Shown one piece after another: positions 44,152-52,055 of a DNA stretch of 61,775 nucleotides. The notes beneath the pieces were generated by a model. It saw only the letters and a list, made by a program, of their open reading frames with translations. It made no database searches and had not been told where the DNA came from. Origin of the DNA: an uncultured Bacteroidales bacterium (GTDB lineage: Bacteria > Bacteroidota > Bacteroidia > Bacteroidales > Paludibacteraceae); contig CALUOH010000030.1 in the NCBI GenBank assembly GCA_944322025.1, positions 1 to 61,775 of the forward strand. The letters run 5' to 3'. The first letter of the stretch is position 1. Each line of letters starts with the position of its first letter. A program made the position numbers and the translations under genes.

Positions 44152-44220
44152 GGGTGTCCGTAGGGGCTGACCTGCCGCTGGCTCGAGAGTACGTGTTTTT
44201 AACCTTGTTTAAGAATTGGA
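44152..44220 (+). repeat. Dispersed GAGAGTACGTG repeat, copy 4
   Basis: Core GAGAGTACGTG at 44185-44195, followed by TTTTTAACCTTGTTTAAG; GTGTCCGTAG precedes it. The conserved strand is plus. Copy 5 follows with its core 109 bp away in the same direction. G-rich DNA surrounds both. Confidence 0.8.
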
Positions 44221-44271
44221 GGGGCTGAGGGGTAGGAAGAAGGTGGCCTGAGTGTAGGGTGGGGCTTCGGA

Positions 44272-44330
44272 GGGTGTCCGTAGCCGCTTCGGCGAGAGTA
44301 CGTGTTTTTAACTCTGATTAGCATTTGCGG
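44272..44330 (+). repeat. Dispersed GAGAGTACGTG repeat, copy 5
   Basis: Core at 44294-44304, preceded by GTGTCCGTAGCCGCTTCGGC and followed by TTTTTAACTCTGATTAG. The remaining 44331-44480 is G-rich with a G9 run near 44364, and I see no gene in it. Confidence 0.8.
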
Positions 44331-44480
44331 AATGAGGGGTGTGAGGGCGATGTGTGCGGAGGTGGGGGGGGGACGGGCAGTTGGTACGGAGGGCGGGGGA
44401 AAAGGGAGAGCCATGCAGTCACACATCCGTGACGGCATGGCTCTCTGTATTTATGCCTGCGGGGTGAGCCGCGATGGCGG

Positions 44481-46178
44481 TCAGCGTACTACCGCCTTGT
44501 ATGTGCTGCCGTCTATGCGGACGAGGAATATGCCCGCCTGCGGCAGTGTGACGGTGCGCCCGGCTGTGGTGCAGACGAGGCGGCCGTCGACGGTGTAGAT
44601 GCTGATTTCCCCGATGTAGGGGGTCTCTATGCGGAGGGTGCGGCCGTCGGTGTAGATGAGGTCGGCACGGCTGTCGTCCTCTATGCCTTCAACGGCGGTG
44701 CTGCCACCCTTGGCGAACTCTACGGTGTAAATCTCTACGTTGGTCTGGTTTATGGCGTAGTCACCGCCACGTACTATGACGGTCATCTTCGAGGTGTTGC
44801 GGCTGAATGCCGTTATGGCCTTGACTCCCGCGCCGTCTTCGGCTATGGCCTCGACTGTGAGTGTTGTGTCGTTGAACTGCTGTTTGCTCTGGTAGCTGTA
44901 TGTGCCGGGGGTGAGGGCTATGGTCTCATCTCCGAGTTTGAGCGAGGCGAGGCGCGCGGGGTTGTAGATGATGCTGAGGTCGTCGACGAAGATGGAGTCG
45001 AGCAGTGTCGGTTTGCCGAGTCCGCCTGATGTTGTGCCCCCTCCGGGTGTGAGGTTTGTGGAGAAAGATACGATAATCCACTTAGCGCTGTCCTTCGGGG
45101 CCTGTTCAGAGCCGAGGTAGTTGAAGGGGATGGAGAGACGCTGCCATGCGTAGCCCTCTACCGCCTTGTAGGAGGTGACCGCCTCCGCTACTTTCACTGT
45201 GTCATATTTCGGCTGGTTTACGCCGTCCACTTCTGTGGAGTCCTCAGGGTCTTGATAGTAGAGGTTGCGGTGAATGACGGCCTTTACCCCAGCCATGTTT
45301 ACCGCGCTGTCAATGTTGCCGTCCGCAGGGCGGTATTTGACCCATACGGAGAGCGAGTCGGGGTTGCCGTAGAAGGGGCATTTGAACTCGTCGGGGTTTG
45401 AGGGTATTGACTTGTTGGTGTTCGCAGGGTCAGTTGCTGTTATGCTTCCCGCATTGATGCGTCCGGTTGTAAGGTTGCCGTTGGCTGCTACTATGAGTTG
45501 CCATTTGGATGTCACGAGCGCGCTCTTTTTGCCTGTGCTGCCGGGGCGCGTTATGAGTGAGTCGCGTAGCTGGTCGGCATTAATGGCCATGTTTGTAAGA
45601 GCGTTTGCCGAGGAGGCAGAGACGAATGAGTTCCAGTGTATAGGCTCTTGTCCCGACACAGAGGGCTCTACCTCAGATGTAACCTCTTCCCACTCCTCGA
45701 AGTCGCTGTTCGGGACATCGAAGCCGGAGGTGATGCGTCCGCCCGCGAATGTGACGGGGACATCGCCCAATCCGGGTATGGCGATGGCGAGGTTCGCTTT
45801 GAGGCTGTCGCCCTCGAACGCCGAGCCGTCAGTAAACTTGACGTCGACAAGCGCCTGTTCGAGAACTTCGAGCGCAGGCACGTAGAGGGGGTATGAGTCG
45901 AGAGTGAGCTTGCCGTCGGTCACCGGTACGTCGACGAGCACTATGTCGCCGAGGGCGAGATAGCCGAGGAAGTTGAAGTCGGGCAGTACGAATGTGACAC
46001 TCCCGTCGGTGCTTCCGGGGAATATCTCCACATTGCTTATACCGAGGTCGGTAGGTGTGCTGCCCAAGCTCATGGAGAGCTTGCCTCTGTACGTGCCGAT
46101 GTGTGTGTCGGCAGCGAATGCTGTTGCCGCGCAGCAGGCTATGCCCGCGATGAGCGCGAAGAGTCTTTTTGTTGTCAT
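44481..46178 (-). CDS. Secreted calycin-like/PCMD protein with type IX-style C-terminal domain
   Basis: The 565-residue protein has a signal peptide (residues 1-22) and a calycin-like beta domain (about 25-150, IGTYRGKLSMSLGSTPTDLG). A PCMD-type carbohydrate-associated domain follows (about 150-410, FDVPNSDFEEWEE and PIHWNSF). A C-terminal beta-sandwich (about 495-565, GEISIYTVDGRLV then PQAGIFLVRIDGSTYKAVV) is of the type that directs export through the type IX system or anchors at the surface. I start at ATG 46178, as it creates the signal peptide. It resembles proteins that bind dietary or host glycans; no enzyme motif is visible. Confidence 0.85.
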   Translation of the reverse strand: MTTKRLFALIAGIACCAATAFAADTHIGTYRGKLSMSLGSTPTDLGISNVEIFPGSTDGSVTFVLPDFNFLGYLALGDIVLVDVPVTDGKLTLDSYPLYVPALEVLEQALVDVKFTDGSAFEGDSLKANLAIAIPGLGDVPVTFAGGRITSGFDVPNSDFEEWEEVTSEVEPSVSGQEPIHWNSFVSASSANALTNMAINADQLRDSLITRPGSTGKKSALVTSKWQLIVAANGNLTTGRINAGSITATDPANTNKSIPSNPDEFKCPFYGNPDSLSVWVKYRPADGNIDSAVNMAGVKAVIHRNLYYQDPEDSTEVDGVNQPKYDTVKVAEAVTSYKAVEGYAWQRLSIPFNYLGSEQAPKDSAKWIIVSFSTNLTPGGGTTSGGLGKPTLLDSIFVDDLSIIYNPARLASLKLGDETIALTPGTYSYQSKQQFNDTTLTVEAIAEDGAGVKAITAFSRNTSKMTVIVRGGDYAINQTNVEIYTVEFAKGGSTAVEGIEDDSRADLIYTDGRTLRIETPYIGEISIYTVDGRLVCTTAGRTVTLPQAGIFLVRIDGSTYKAVVR

Positions 46179-46253
46179 GATGTTTTTCTCTGATTTGTCT
46201 GTTTTAGGTTTAACAAGCTGTGGCGTCCTCCGCCACTTTGCATTTTGACGGCG

Positions 46254-46284
46254 CAAAGGTACGACTGTGTCTTTTCACGGGCAA
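46254..46284 (-). promoter_or_regulatory. Promoter of the calycin-like protein gene
   Basis: On the minus strand: TTG (46284-46282), 20 nt, TACCTTTG (46261-46254), full -7 match. The leader is about 70 nt. It lies in the 320-nt divergent gap with the AraC-family gene, which otherwise holds only AT-rich DNA. Confidence 0.65.
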
Positions 46285-46386
46285 GACGGATAATTGGGAT
46301 TGTATATTCTCTTTTTAATCGTAATCTTGCCGGATATGAAAGGAATGCAGCCGGAATTTATTATGTGATATTCTTTTGTTAATTAA

Positions 46387-46420
46387 TTTGTGCGCAATTA
46401 GGCAGAATGTTGTATTTTTG
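46387..46420 (+). promoter_or_regulatory. Possible promoter of the AraC-family gene
   Basis: TATTTTTG (46413-46420) matches the -7 element. The nearest TTTG (46387-46390) is 22 nt upstream, longer than usual. The leader would be about 75 nt. Confidence 0.45.
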
Positions 46421-46499
46421 CGGACGTAAACTGATGCCCTTTCCACGGTGCTGCTGCGGACAGGGGCATCAGAGGGTACGGACTGTCAATAATAGTGTT

Positions 46500-47348
46500 A
46501 TGGGTGACGGATTGAAGATACCGCTTCTCGACATACCGATAGACTATATAGTCGGGGTGGCTGAAGGTAAGTTGCTCAATGAGTACGGGCGTTTCCCCTG
46601 CAAGATAAAGGCGGGGGTAGTGGCGTTCGTGGCGCGTGGCACAGCGCGAGCCACGGTCAACATCACGGAGTATGAGTTCCGGGAGAATGATGTCGTGATA
46701 CTTACGGGCAATGTGTTTTTCCGGATAAAGGAGGTGTCGGATGACGCGCTGGTCTACTATGTCGGGTTCTCTTCGGAGTTCCTCGCGAAGAAGTCGTATG
46801 TTGTCTCCTCGCTGATTAATGACATATCGCACAAGGTGGGCATACTGCCTCGCATGTCCGTGATGGCGAATGTCGGGGAGACATTCGCCGACGCGTTCCG
46901 TCTGCTTATAAAGATGTCTGGGGCGGGCGTGCTCACGTCGGATATTATGACGGCAGTGCTTGGCATCATGGTGCAGGTGCTGATGTCGAAGAATGTGGCG
47001 GCCGAGGCCTCTGGGCGGAGCGAGGACCGCAAAATCACGTTGTACAAGGAGTTCTACGCTCTCGTGATGAAGTACTATACCAAGGAGCACAAGCTCTCGT
47101 TCTATGCTGACAAGATGGGCATCACGTTGCCTCACCTCTGCACGACCATCAAGCAGGCGTCGGGGCAGACGGCTGCCAAGTTCATCACCGACGCTATAAT
47201 CACCGACGCGAAGGCGCAGCTCAAGTCGACCAACTTGCAGGTGAAGGAGATAGCACTCTCGCTCGGCTTCGACAACATAGCCTTTTTCAACAAGTTCTTC
47301 AAGGCCAATGTGAACATGACACCCAAGATGTACCGCGAATCCTCTTAG
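46500..47348 (+). CDS. AraC-family transcriptional regulator
   Basis: The 282-residue regulator has a cupin-like N-terminal sensing domain (about 1-150) and a C-terminal double helix-turn-helix (about 185-282) with LSFYADKMGITLPHLCTTIKQASG and LQVKEIALSLGFDNIAFFNKFFKANVNMTPKMYR. The second helix-turn-helix is the conserved AraC signature. I start at ATG 46500 (MGDGLKIPLLD); earlier in-frame starts fall between the promoter and this point and give Cys-rich residues unlike the family. It may control the divergent calycin-like gene or the reductase downstream; both are inferences. Confidence 0.9.
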   Translation: MGDGLKIPLLDIPIDYIVGVAEGKLLNEYGRFPCKIKAGVVAFVARGTARATVNITEYEFRENDVVILTGNVFFRIKEVSDDALVYYVGFSSEFLAKKSYVVSSLINDISHKVGILPRMSVMANVGETFADAFRLLIKMSGAGVLTSDIMTAVLGIMVQVLMSKNVAAEASGRSEDRKITLYKEFYALVMKYYTKEHKLSFYADKMGITLPHLCTTIKQASGQTAAKFITDAIITDAKAQLKSTNLQVKEIALSLGFDNIAFFNKFFKANVNMTPKMYRESS

Positions 47349-47415
47349 CGCGGGCCGCTGCCGGTGCGCGGGCGCGGCGTTTATTCAGTACCGTATATAA
47401 AACAAACATAAGAAT

Positions 47416-48903
47416 ATGACCAAGACAAAGAAACGTGTGTTCCTGACGGGAGCTACCGGCACTATGGGCTGGGCGGCCGTGCAGGAGTTCCTCGGGCGGA
47501 CCGACCGCTTCGAGCTTACCGTGCTGGCACGTCCGAGCGACAAGAACCGCAAGCTGTTGGCTCCCGTGGAGGGCAAGATAAACATAGTGTGGGGCGACCT
47601 GACTAACTACGACGACGTGCTGCGCGGGGTCAGCGGGGCGGACTATGTGCTCCATGTGGGCGGCCTCGTGTCCCCCTCGACAGACTACTACCCGAACCGC
47701 ACCCGCAGAGTAAACGTCGCGGCGGCGGAGAACGTGGTGCGTGCCGTCAAGGCGCAGCCCGAGCCTGACCGCGTGAAGGTATGCTACATAGGCACCGTGG
47801 CGCAGACCTCTGACCGCAATGAGCCTATACACTGGGGGCGCACGGGCGACCCTATATGCATATCCGTCTATGACCACTACGCCATATCGAAGACCGTGGC
47901 CGAGCGGACATTCGCCGAGTCGGGGCTGAAATATTGGGTGTCGCTCCGCCAGACCGGCATACTCTATCCGGAGATATTGAAAAACTACGACCCCATAATG
48001 TTCCACGTCCCCCTGCGCGGTGTCCTCGAATGGTGCACGGTGGAGGACTCCGGCCGCCTCTTGGCAAACCTCTGCGAGGACGGGCTGCCCGATGACTTCT
48101 GGTGCAGGTTCTACAACATAGGCAGCGGCGCGCAGTACCGCCTCAGCAACTATGAGTTCGAGTGCCTCCTGCTGAAAGCAATATCATGCCCCCCCCCCCA
48201 GAAGATATTCAACCCCGAGTGGTTCGTGCTGCGCAACTTCCACGGACAGTGGTACACCGACTCGCAGGTGCTGGAAGACTATCTGCACTTCCGCGCCAAT
48301 GTCCCGGTGGAGGAGTACTTCCGCCGCATGAGCAGCAAAGTGCCGAAATACTACCATCTGGCGAAGATAGTGCCCCCCTTCCTCATCAAGCTTGGCATGC
48401 GCCCCATGGCATACAAAAAGAAATGGGGCACACAGTGGTGGATAAAGAACAACGTGGAGCCGCGCATCCGCGCCTACTACGGCTCCAAGGAGCGGTGGGC
48501 GGCCATCCCCCGCTGGGAGCAGCAGGACCTCAGCCGCCCCTCCGACAAGCCCGTCTACCTCGACCACGGCTATGACGAGAAGAAGCCGCGCTCCGAGTGG
48601 ACCATCGAGGACATGCGTCAGGCTGCCGCGTTCCGTGGCGGCAAATGCCTCAGCTCCACTATGGAGAAAGGCGACTTCCGCACACCCCTCGAATGGGAAT
48701 GCCAGTTCGGCCACAGGTTCAAGGCCTCGCCCGCACTCATACTGCTGGGCGGACACTGGTGCCCCGAGTGCCTCCCCACACCGTGGCGGTACGGCGAGAT
48801 TGCCAAGGGAAACCCCTTCTTCGCGCAGGTGTGGTATCCGCTCCACGGCAAAGAGGAGAACGACGTCTACGGTGAAGAGATATTCGACGGATGGGAGGAG
48901 TGA
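47416..48903 (+). CDS. Extended SDR reductase/epimerase with C-terminal zinc-ribbon-like tail
   Basis: The 495-residue protein starts with an NAD(P)-binding Rossmann fold (GATGTMGWAA, about 12-21) and a catalytic pair YxxxK in YDHYAISKTVAE (about 153-163). An extended substrate domain reaches about residue 330. The C-terminal region (about 405-470) is not part of the family: LEWECQFGHRF then GGHWCPECLP form a C-x3-H and C-x2-C zinc-ribbon-like set. A run of eleven C (48189-48199) in frame encodes Cys-Pro-Pro-Pro, and slippage there would truncate the protein. The PCMD gene follows after 5 nt. Substrate unknown. Confidence 0.8.
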   Translation: MTKTKKRVFLTGATGTMGWAAVQEFLGRTDRFELTVLARPSDKNRKLLAPVEGKINIVWGDLTNYDDVLRGVSGADYVLHVGGLVSPSTDYYPNRTRRVNVAAAENVVRAVKAQPEPDRVKVCYIGTVAQTSDRNEPIHWGRTGDPICISVYDHYAISKTVAERTFAESGLKYWVSLRQTGILYPEILKNYDPIMFHVPLRGVLEWCTVEDSGRLLANLCEDGLPDDFWCRFYNIGSGAQYRLSNYEFECLLLKAISCPPPQKIFNPEWFVLRNFHGQWYTDSQVLEDYLHFRANVPVEEYFRRMSSKVPKYYHLAKIVPPFLIKLGMRPMAYKKKWGTQWWIKNNVEPRIRAYYGSKERWAAIPRWEQQDLSRPSDKPVYLDHGYDEKKPRSEWTIEDMRQAAAFRGGKCLSSTMEKGDFRTPLEWECQFGHRFKASPALILLGGHWCPECLPTPWRYGEIAKGNPFFAQVWYPLHGKEENDVYGEEIFDGWEE

Positions 48904-48908
48904 GCCGC

Positions 48909-49865
48909 ATGAGAACCATCGGGATATTGGCGGCCGCTGCCGCCCTGCTGCCCGCGCTCTGCCTCCATGCCGAGGAGAAGGTAGTGCCGCTCCCCTACGG
49001 CGACATGGAGCAGTGGTGCGTCCGTCGCATCAAAGAGTCCGCCCTCCTCGGCGGCAAGACCAAGACCATATACGTATGCGCCCCCTCTGACACGATAGAG
49101 GCCAACGAGCCATACGATTACAGCCAGACAATATGGGGCATATCCAACGCCTACGCCAACGTCGTCGGCATAGCCAAGGCCGCTTGCACCACACAGCCCG
49201 AACAGCGCGGCGACGGATGGTGCGCGCGCCTCGACACGAAGATGGAGACAGTCGAGGTCTTGGGCGTAGTCGACGTGAAAGTCTGCATCGCCGGCACACT
49301 CTTCCTCGGAGCGGTCAACGAGCCGGTGCGCAGCGCGAACGACCCCTACGGCAGCATCGACATGGGCATACCCTTCACCGAAAGGCCCAAGGCCGTGATG
49401 CTTGACCTCAAAGCCCGCGTCTCCGACGTGCACGAAGTGACAAAGGCACTGGGTCTCAGTGTCTCTACAATAGAGGGTCACGACGAGCCGGAAGTCTATG
49501 TATATTTGCAGAAACGATGGGAGGACGAGAAAGGCAACATCTACGCCAAGCGCGTAGGCACTGCACGCCACCGCTTCGCCCGTTCCATACCTCACTGGCA
49601 CAACGACTACCGCGTCAACATCCACTACGGCGACATCACCCACAAGCCATTCTTCCGCAAATACATGGGCCTCTTCCCCGACGGAGGGCAGTTCAAGGCA
49701 CGCAACTCGAAAGGCAAGATGGTGAAGATAGAGGAAGTCGGCTGGGCAGACGATAGTGAACAGCCCACGCACATCATACTCATGATAACCGCAGGCTGCT
49801 ACCCCGCCTTCTACGGCGCGATAGGCAACGCCCTCTGGGTCGACAACGTCCGTTTGGTCTACTGA
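48909..49865 (+). CDS. Secreted PCMD-domain protein
   Basis: The 318-residue protein has a signal peptide (residues 1-22, ILAAAAALLPALCLHA). A PCMD (putative carbohydrate metabolism domain) spans most of the rest: PLPYGDMEQWCVRRIKES, then SNAYANVVGIAKAA, and the C-terminal YPAFYGAIGNALWVDNVRLVY. PCMD proteins are secreted in Bacteroidota and linked by genomic context to glycan use; no reaction is known. I start at ATG 48909, because it begins the signal peptide and lies 5 nt after the reductase gene. Confidence 0.83.
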   Translation: MRTIGILAAAAALLPALCLHAEEKVVPLPYGDMEQWCVRRIKESALLGGKTKTIYVCAPSDTIEANEPYDYSQTIWGISNAYANVVGIAKAACTTQPEQRGDGWCARLDTKMETVEVLGVVDVKVCIAGTLFLGAVNEPVRSANDPYGSIDMGIPFTERPKAVMLDLKARVSDVHEVTKALGLSVSTIEGHDEPEVYVYLQKRWEDEKGNIYAKRVGTARHRFARSIPHWHNDYRVNIHYGDITHKPFFRKYMGLFPDGGQFKARNSKGKMVKIEEVGWADDSEQPTHIILMITAGCYPAFYGAIGNALWVDNVRLVY

Positions 49866-49885
49866 CCCCTACTCCCTCAAACACA

Positions 49886-49924
49886 CCAATCGGCGCACAT
49901 CCCCATGTGCGCCGATTGGCGTTT
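49886..49924 (+). terminator. Terminator after the PCMD gene
   Basis: CCAATCGGCGCACAT (49886-49900) pairs perfectly with ATGTGCGCCGATTGG (49905-49919) around CCCC and is followed by CGTTT. Confidence 0.75.
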
Positions 49925-50135
49925 CCCCCGTTCCCTTTCTCCCGTCCCCTCCTGCTCCTCTCCGTCCGCTCTTCTATGCCTCCGGTCTCTTTCCCTCCGC
50001 ACCATCTTCGCCGTCCCTTTCTTTACTCCTTTCTCTCTTTGTTCACCCTCCGGCTAACCTTTCATCACCACCGCCACGTCCCTCGTTCTCCTTTCCCCGT
50101 TCTTTTCCCCTCTCTTCCCCTGACCTTTCCCCAAA
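49925..50135 (+). other. Polypyrimidine tract, no gene
   Basis: About 210 nt are overwhelmingly C and T on the plus strand, ending at dispersed repeat copy 6. Open frames here (for example 49907-50305) are Ser/Pro/Leu-rich products of composition and not genes. Similar pyrimidine-rich (or, inverted, purine-rich) DNA flanks the other repeat copies. Confidence 0.6.
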
Positions 50136-50211
50136 CCTTAATTAGAGTTAAAAATACGTACTCTCGACGGAACAGCTACGGACACCATACGGACATCCTC
50201 CCCATCCCCTC
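50136..50211 (-). repeat. Dispersed GAGAGTACGTG repeat, copy 6 (twin of copy 7)
   Basis: The core reads TACGTACTCTC (50155-50165), one base off the consensus; the conserved strand is minus. From 50211 leftward it matches copy 7 (57947-58022) perfectly for 56 bases on the opposite strand, and with two differences over about 77 bases. The pair is an inverted repeat around 7.7 kb. Confidence 0.85.
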
Positions 50212-50320
50212 TGGCCTCCGGACTGCCACATCAGCCCCACCCTCGGCTCTCTCCCTCTTGGCTCCCGCGAAAATAGGCTGCGGTCAGGCGAAAACATTCC
50301 GCTAAACTTGATGCTTTTGC

Positions 50321-50430
50321 GCTCACCTTTCGCTATCTCTGCGTAAACGCAAGATAGGCTGCGTCTCGGCAGAGCCGAATAAATGAACAAGTTCATATTT
50401 GGCTCTGCGCTCACCTTTCGCTATCTTTGC
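50321..50430. repeat. Promoter-bearing repeat, copy A
   Basis: About 110 bp bounded by two GCTCACCTTTCGCTATCT blocks 88 bp apart (50321 and 50409), each ending in a -7-like TATCTCTG or TATCTTTG. Between them lie AAGATAGGCTGCGTCTCGGC and a hairpin ATGAAC-AA-GTTCAT. The same layout occurs inverted at 61341-61445. The second block is the promoter of the SGNH hydrolase gene; the first has a weakened -7. Confidence 0.75.
50398..50429 (+). promoter_or_regulatory. Promoter of the first SGNH hydrolase gene
   Basis: TTTG (50398-50401), 20 nt, TATCTTTG (50422-50429). The leader is about 25 nt to the ATG at 50460. It is the right end of promoter repeat copy A. Confidence 0.7.
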
Positions 50431-50459
50431 ACACGAAAAAGCCACGGCTTCTAAGTACA

Positions 50460-51719
50460 ATGGACAAACTGAAATCATCTCTATACGGCATACTCTCAAT
50501 TGCCCTCTGTGCCGCGCTCTACTGCATCCCTTGCCCGGCGCAGACACTGCTCAGGCAGCTGCCGCAGCACCCGTTCATAGACTACGGCAAAAACCGCATA
50601 GTCTATCCGGGCGACAGCGCACGCATGGAACGGCTGTACAACAAACTGGACTCGCTGATGGTGTTCGGACAGGGCGACATATCGGTGCTGCATATAGGGG
50701 GGTCGCACGTGCAGGCGGACGTGTTTTCCAACAGGATGAGAATGAACCTCGCGACGCTCGGTCCCGGTAACGGTGCGGAGCGCGGAGTGCTGTTTCCATA
50801 CCGCATGGCACGAACCAACGGGCCGGGGAGCTACCGCATAGCATACACCGGGCAGTGGGAGACCCGCAAAAATGTGGGACGCGAAGACGGATGCGCCCTC
50901 GGCCTGACGGGCTACATAGCCACTACGGACGACCCTCTGGCATCGCTATCCGTCAAACTCAACAAGGACATAGCCGGGTTCTGGCAGTTCAACACGCTGC
51001 GCATAGTTGGAAGCTGCACGGACAGCGCGTTCGTCCCGCAACTCACGGTGGAGGGCGAACATGTCGGAGGTGAGTATCTACCGTCTGAAGAATGCTACAT
51101 CTATCATCTTCCTGCATATACCGACTCTGTACACATCGAGTTCCAAGGGCTGAAAAAGGAGAGTGTGACTTTCCGCCTGTCGGCTCTGATACCGGAGAAT
51201 GACCTCACCGGCATCACTTACCACTCTGTGGGGGTGAACGGTGCGGCAGTGCCTTCATGGCTACGCTGCGGCAATTTCGAGAAGGAACTAAATCTCGTAA
51301 AGCCCGACCTCGTAATCTTCGGCATAGGCATCAACGATGCGAACGTGCCATACGGACAGTTTGACACAACAGCCTTCAAGAACAACTATAACGACCTCAT
51401 AGAACGCATAGAACGCGTATCGCCGGGGTGCGCCCTGCTTTTCATCACAAACAACGACTGCTGCTACCGCGTCAGCCACCGCTCGCGCATCCCCAACAAA
51501 AACGGCCCGCTCGTGGAAAAGGCGTTCTTCTCGATTGCCCGCGAACACGGAGGGGCGGTGTGGAATATGTTTGACATCATGGGCGGTCTCGGCTCAATGA
51601 GCCTGTGGCAGAAAGCGGGACTGGCCCGCCCCGACAAGGTGCATTTCACCCCGGAGGGTTATGAGTTGCTGGGCGATATGCTGTACAACGCCATAGTGTT
51701 GGACTACCTGTATAAATAG
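50460..51719 (+). CDS. SGNH/GDSL-family hydrolase, exported (first)
   Basis: The 419-residue protein has a signal peptide (residues 1-27). The SGNH blocks are LHIGGSH with nucleophile S82 (the usual D of GDS is G here), GIGINDANV (block III) and DKVHFTPEGY with the Asp-His dyad. A beta-domain sits between the first two blocks. With the MBOAT acyltransferase encoded 336 nt downstream it resembles alginate- or peptidoglycan-type O-acetylation machinery, in which the membrane MBOAT passes acetyl groups to a periplasmic SGNH partner. A related gene is at 58284. ATG 50460 fits the promoter and signal peptide. Esterase activity is the alternative. Confidence 0.85.
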   Translation: MDKLKSSLYGILSIALCAALYCIPCPAQTLLRQLPQHPFIDYGKNRIVYPGDSARMERLYNKLDSLMVFGQGDISVLHIGGSHVQADVFSNRMRMNLATLGPGNGAERGVLFPYRMARTNGPGSYRIAYTGQWETRKNVGREDGCALGLTGYIATTDDPLASLSVKLNKDIAGFWQFNTLRIVGSCTDSAFVPQLTVEGEHVGGEYLPSEECYIYHLPAYTDSVHIEFQGLKKESVTFRLSALIPENDLTGITYHSVGVNGAAVPSWLRCGNFEKELNLVKPDLVIFGIGINDANVPYGQFDTTAFKNNYNDLIERIERVSPGCALLFITNNDCCYRVSHRSRIPNKNGPLVEKAFFSIAREHGGAVWNMFDIMGGLGSMSLWQKAGLARPDKVHFTPEGYELLGDMLYNAIVLDYLYK

Positions 51720-51723
51720 TACC

Positions 51724-52023
51724 ATGACAAGAAAAGAGGGTGTGAAGCTGTCTGACAGCGCAAGGGAGTACGCCGTCCGGAAAGACGATGAGGAGAAATG
51801 GTATTTCTCCATTGTCGATGCGGCAAGTGTACAGACAGATAGTGCCAATCCACAGATATATCGGCACTCCTTAAAGAGAGATCTGACTGACGAGAGAAAT
51901 CACGCCGTTACAAATTGTAACAGTGTAAAAATGCGCATGACCGAAGAGAAACAGCAGGGCAGACTGAGACGGCCAGCACCTCCGGCAGGAGCAAGACTGA
52001 AACTTAATAGCTCAACCATATAA
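51724..52023 (+). pseudogene. Remnant of a BRO-N-type antirepressor/DNA-damage-inducible protein
   Basis: A 99-codon frame begins 4 nt after the SGNH gene. Its first 70 residues (EEKWYFSIVDAASVQTDSANPQIY, split over two blocks, then TNCNSVKMR) match the start of the BRO-N proteins that are frequent in Bacteroidales. The expected continuation (RLIQSIPSPKAEPF and the rest) is missing, and the frame ends in unrelated RRPAPPAGARLK. It looks like a truncated insertion between SGNH and MBOAT genes. A functioning short peptide is possible but unlikely. Confidence 0.6.
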
Positions 52024-52055
52024 CACGCTATAACACCGACAGCCAAACTATTCAC

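Noticed and set aside
44364..44372. G9 run as a phase-variable tract
   Set aside because: It is in a non-coding G-rich gap with no promoter spacing it could alter.
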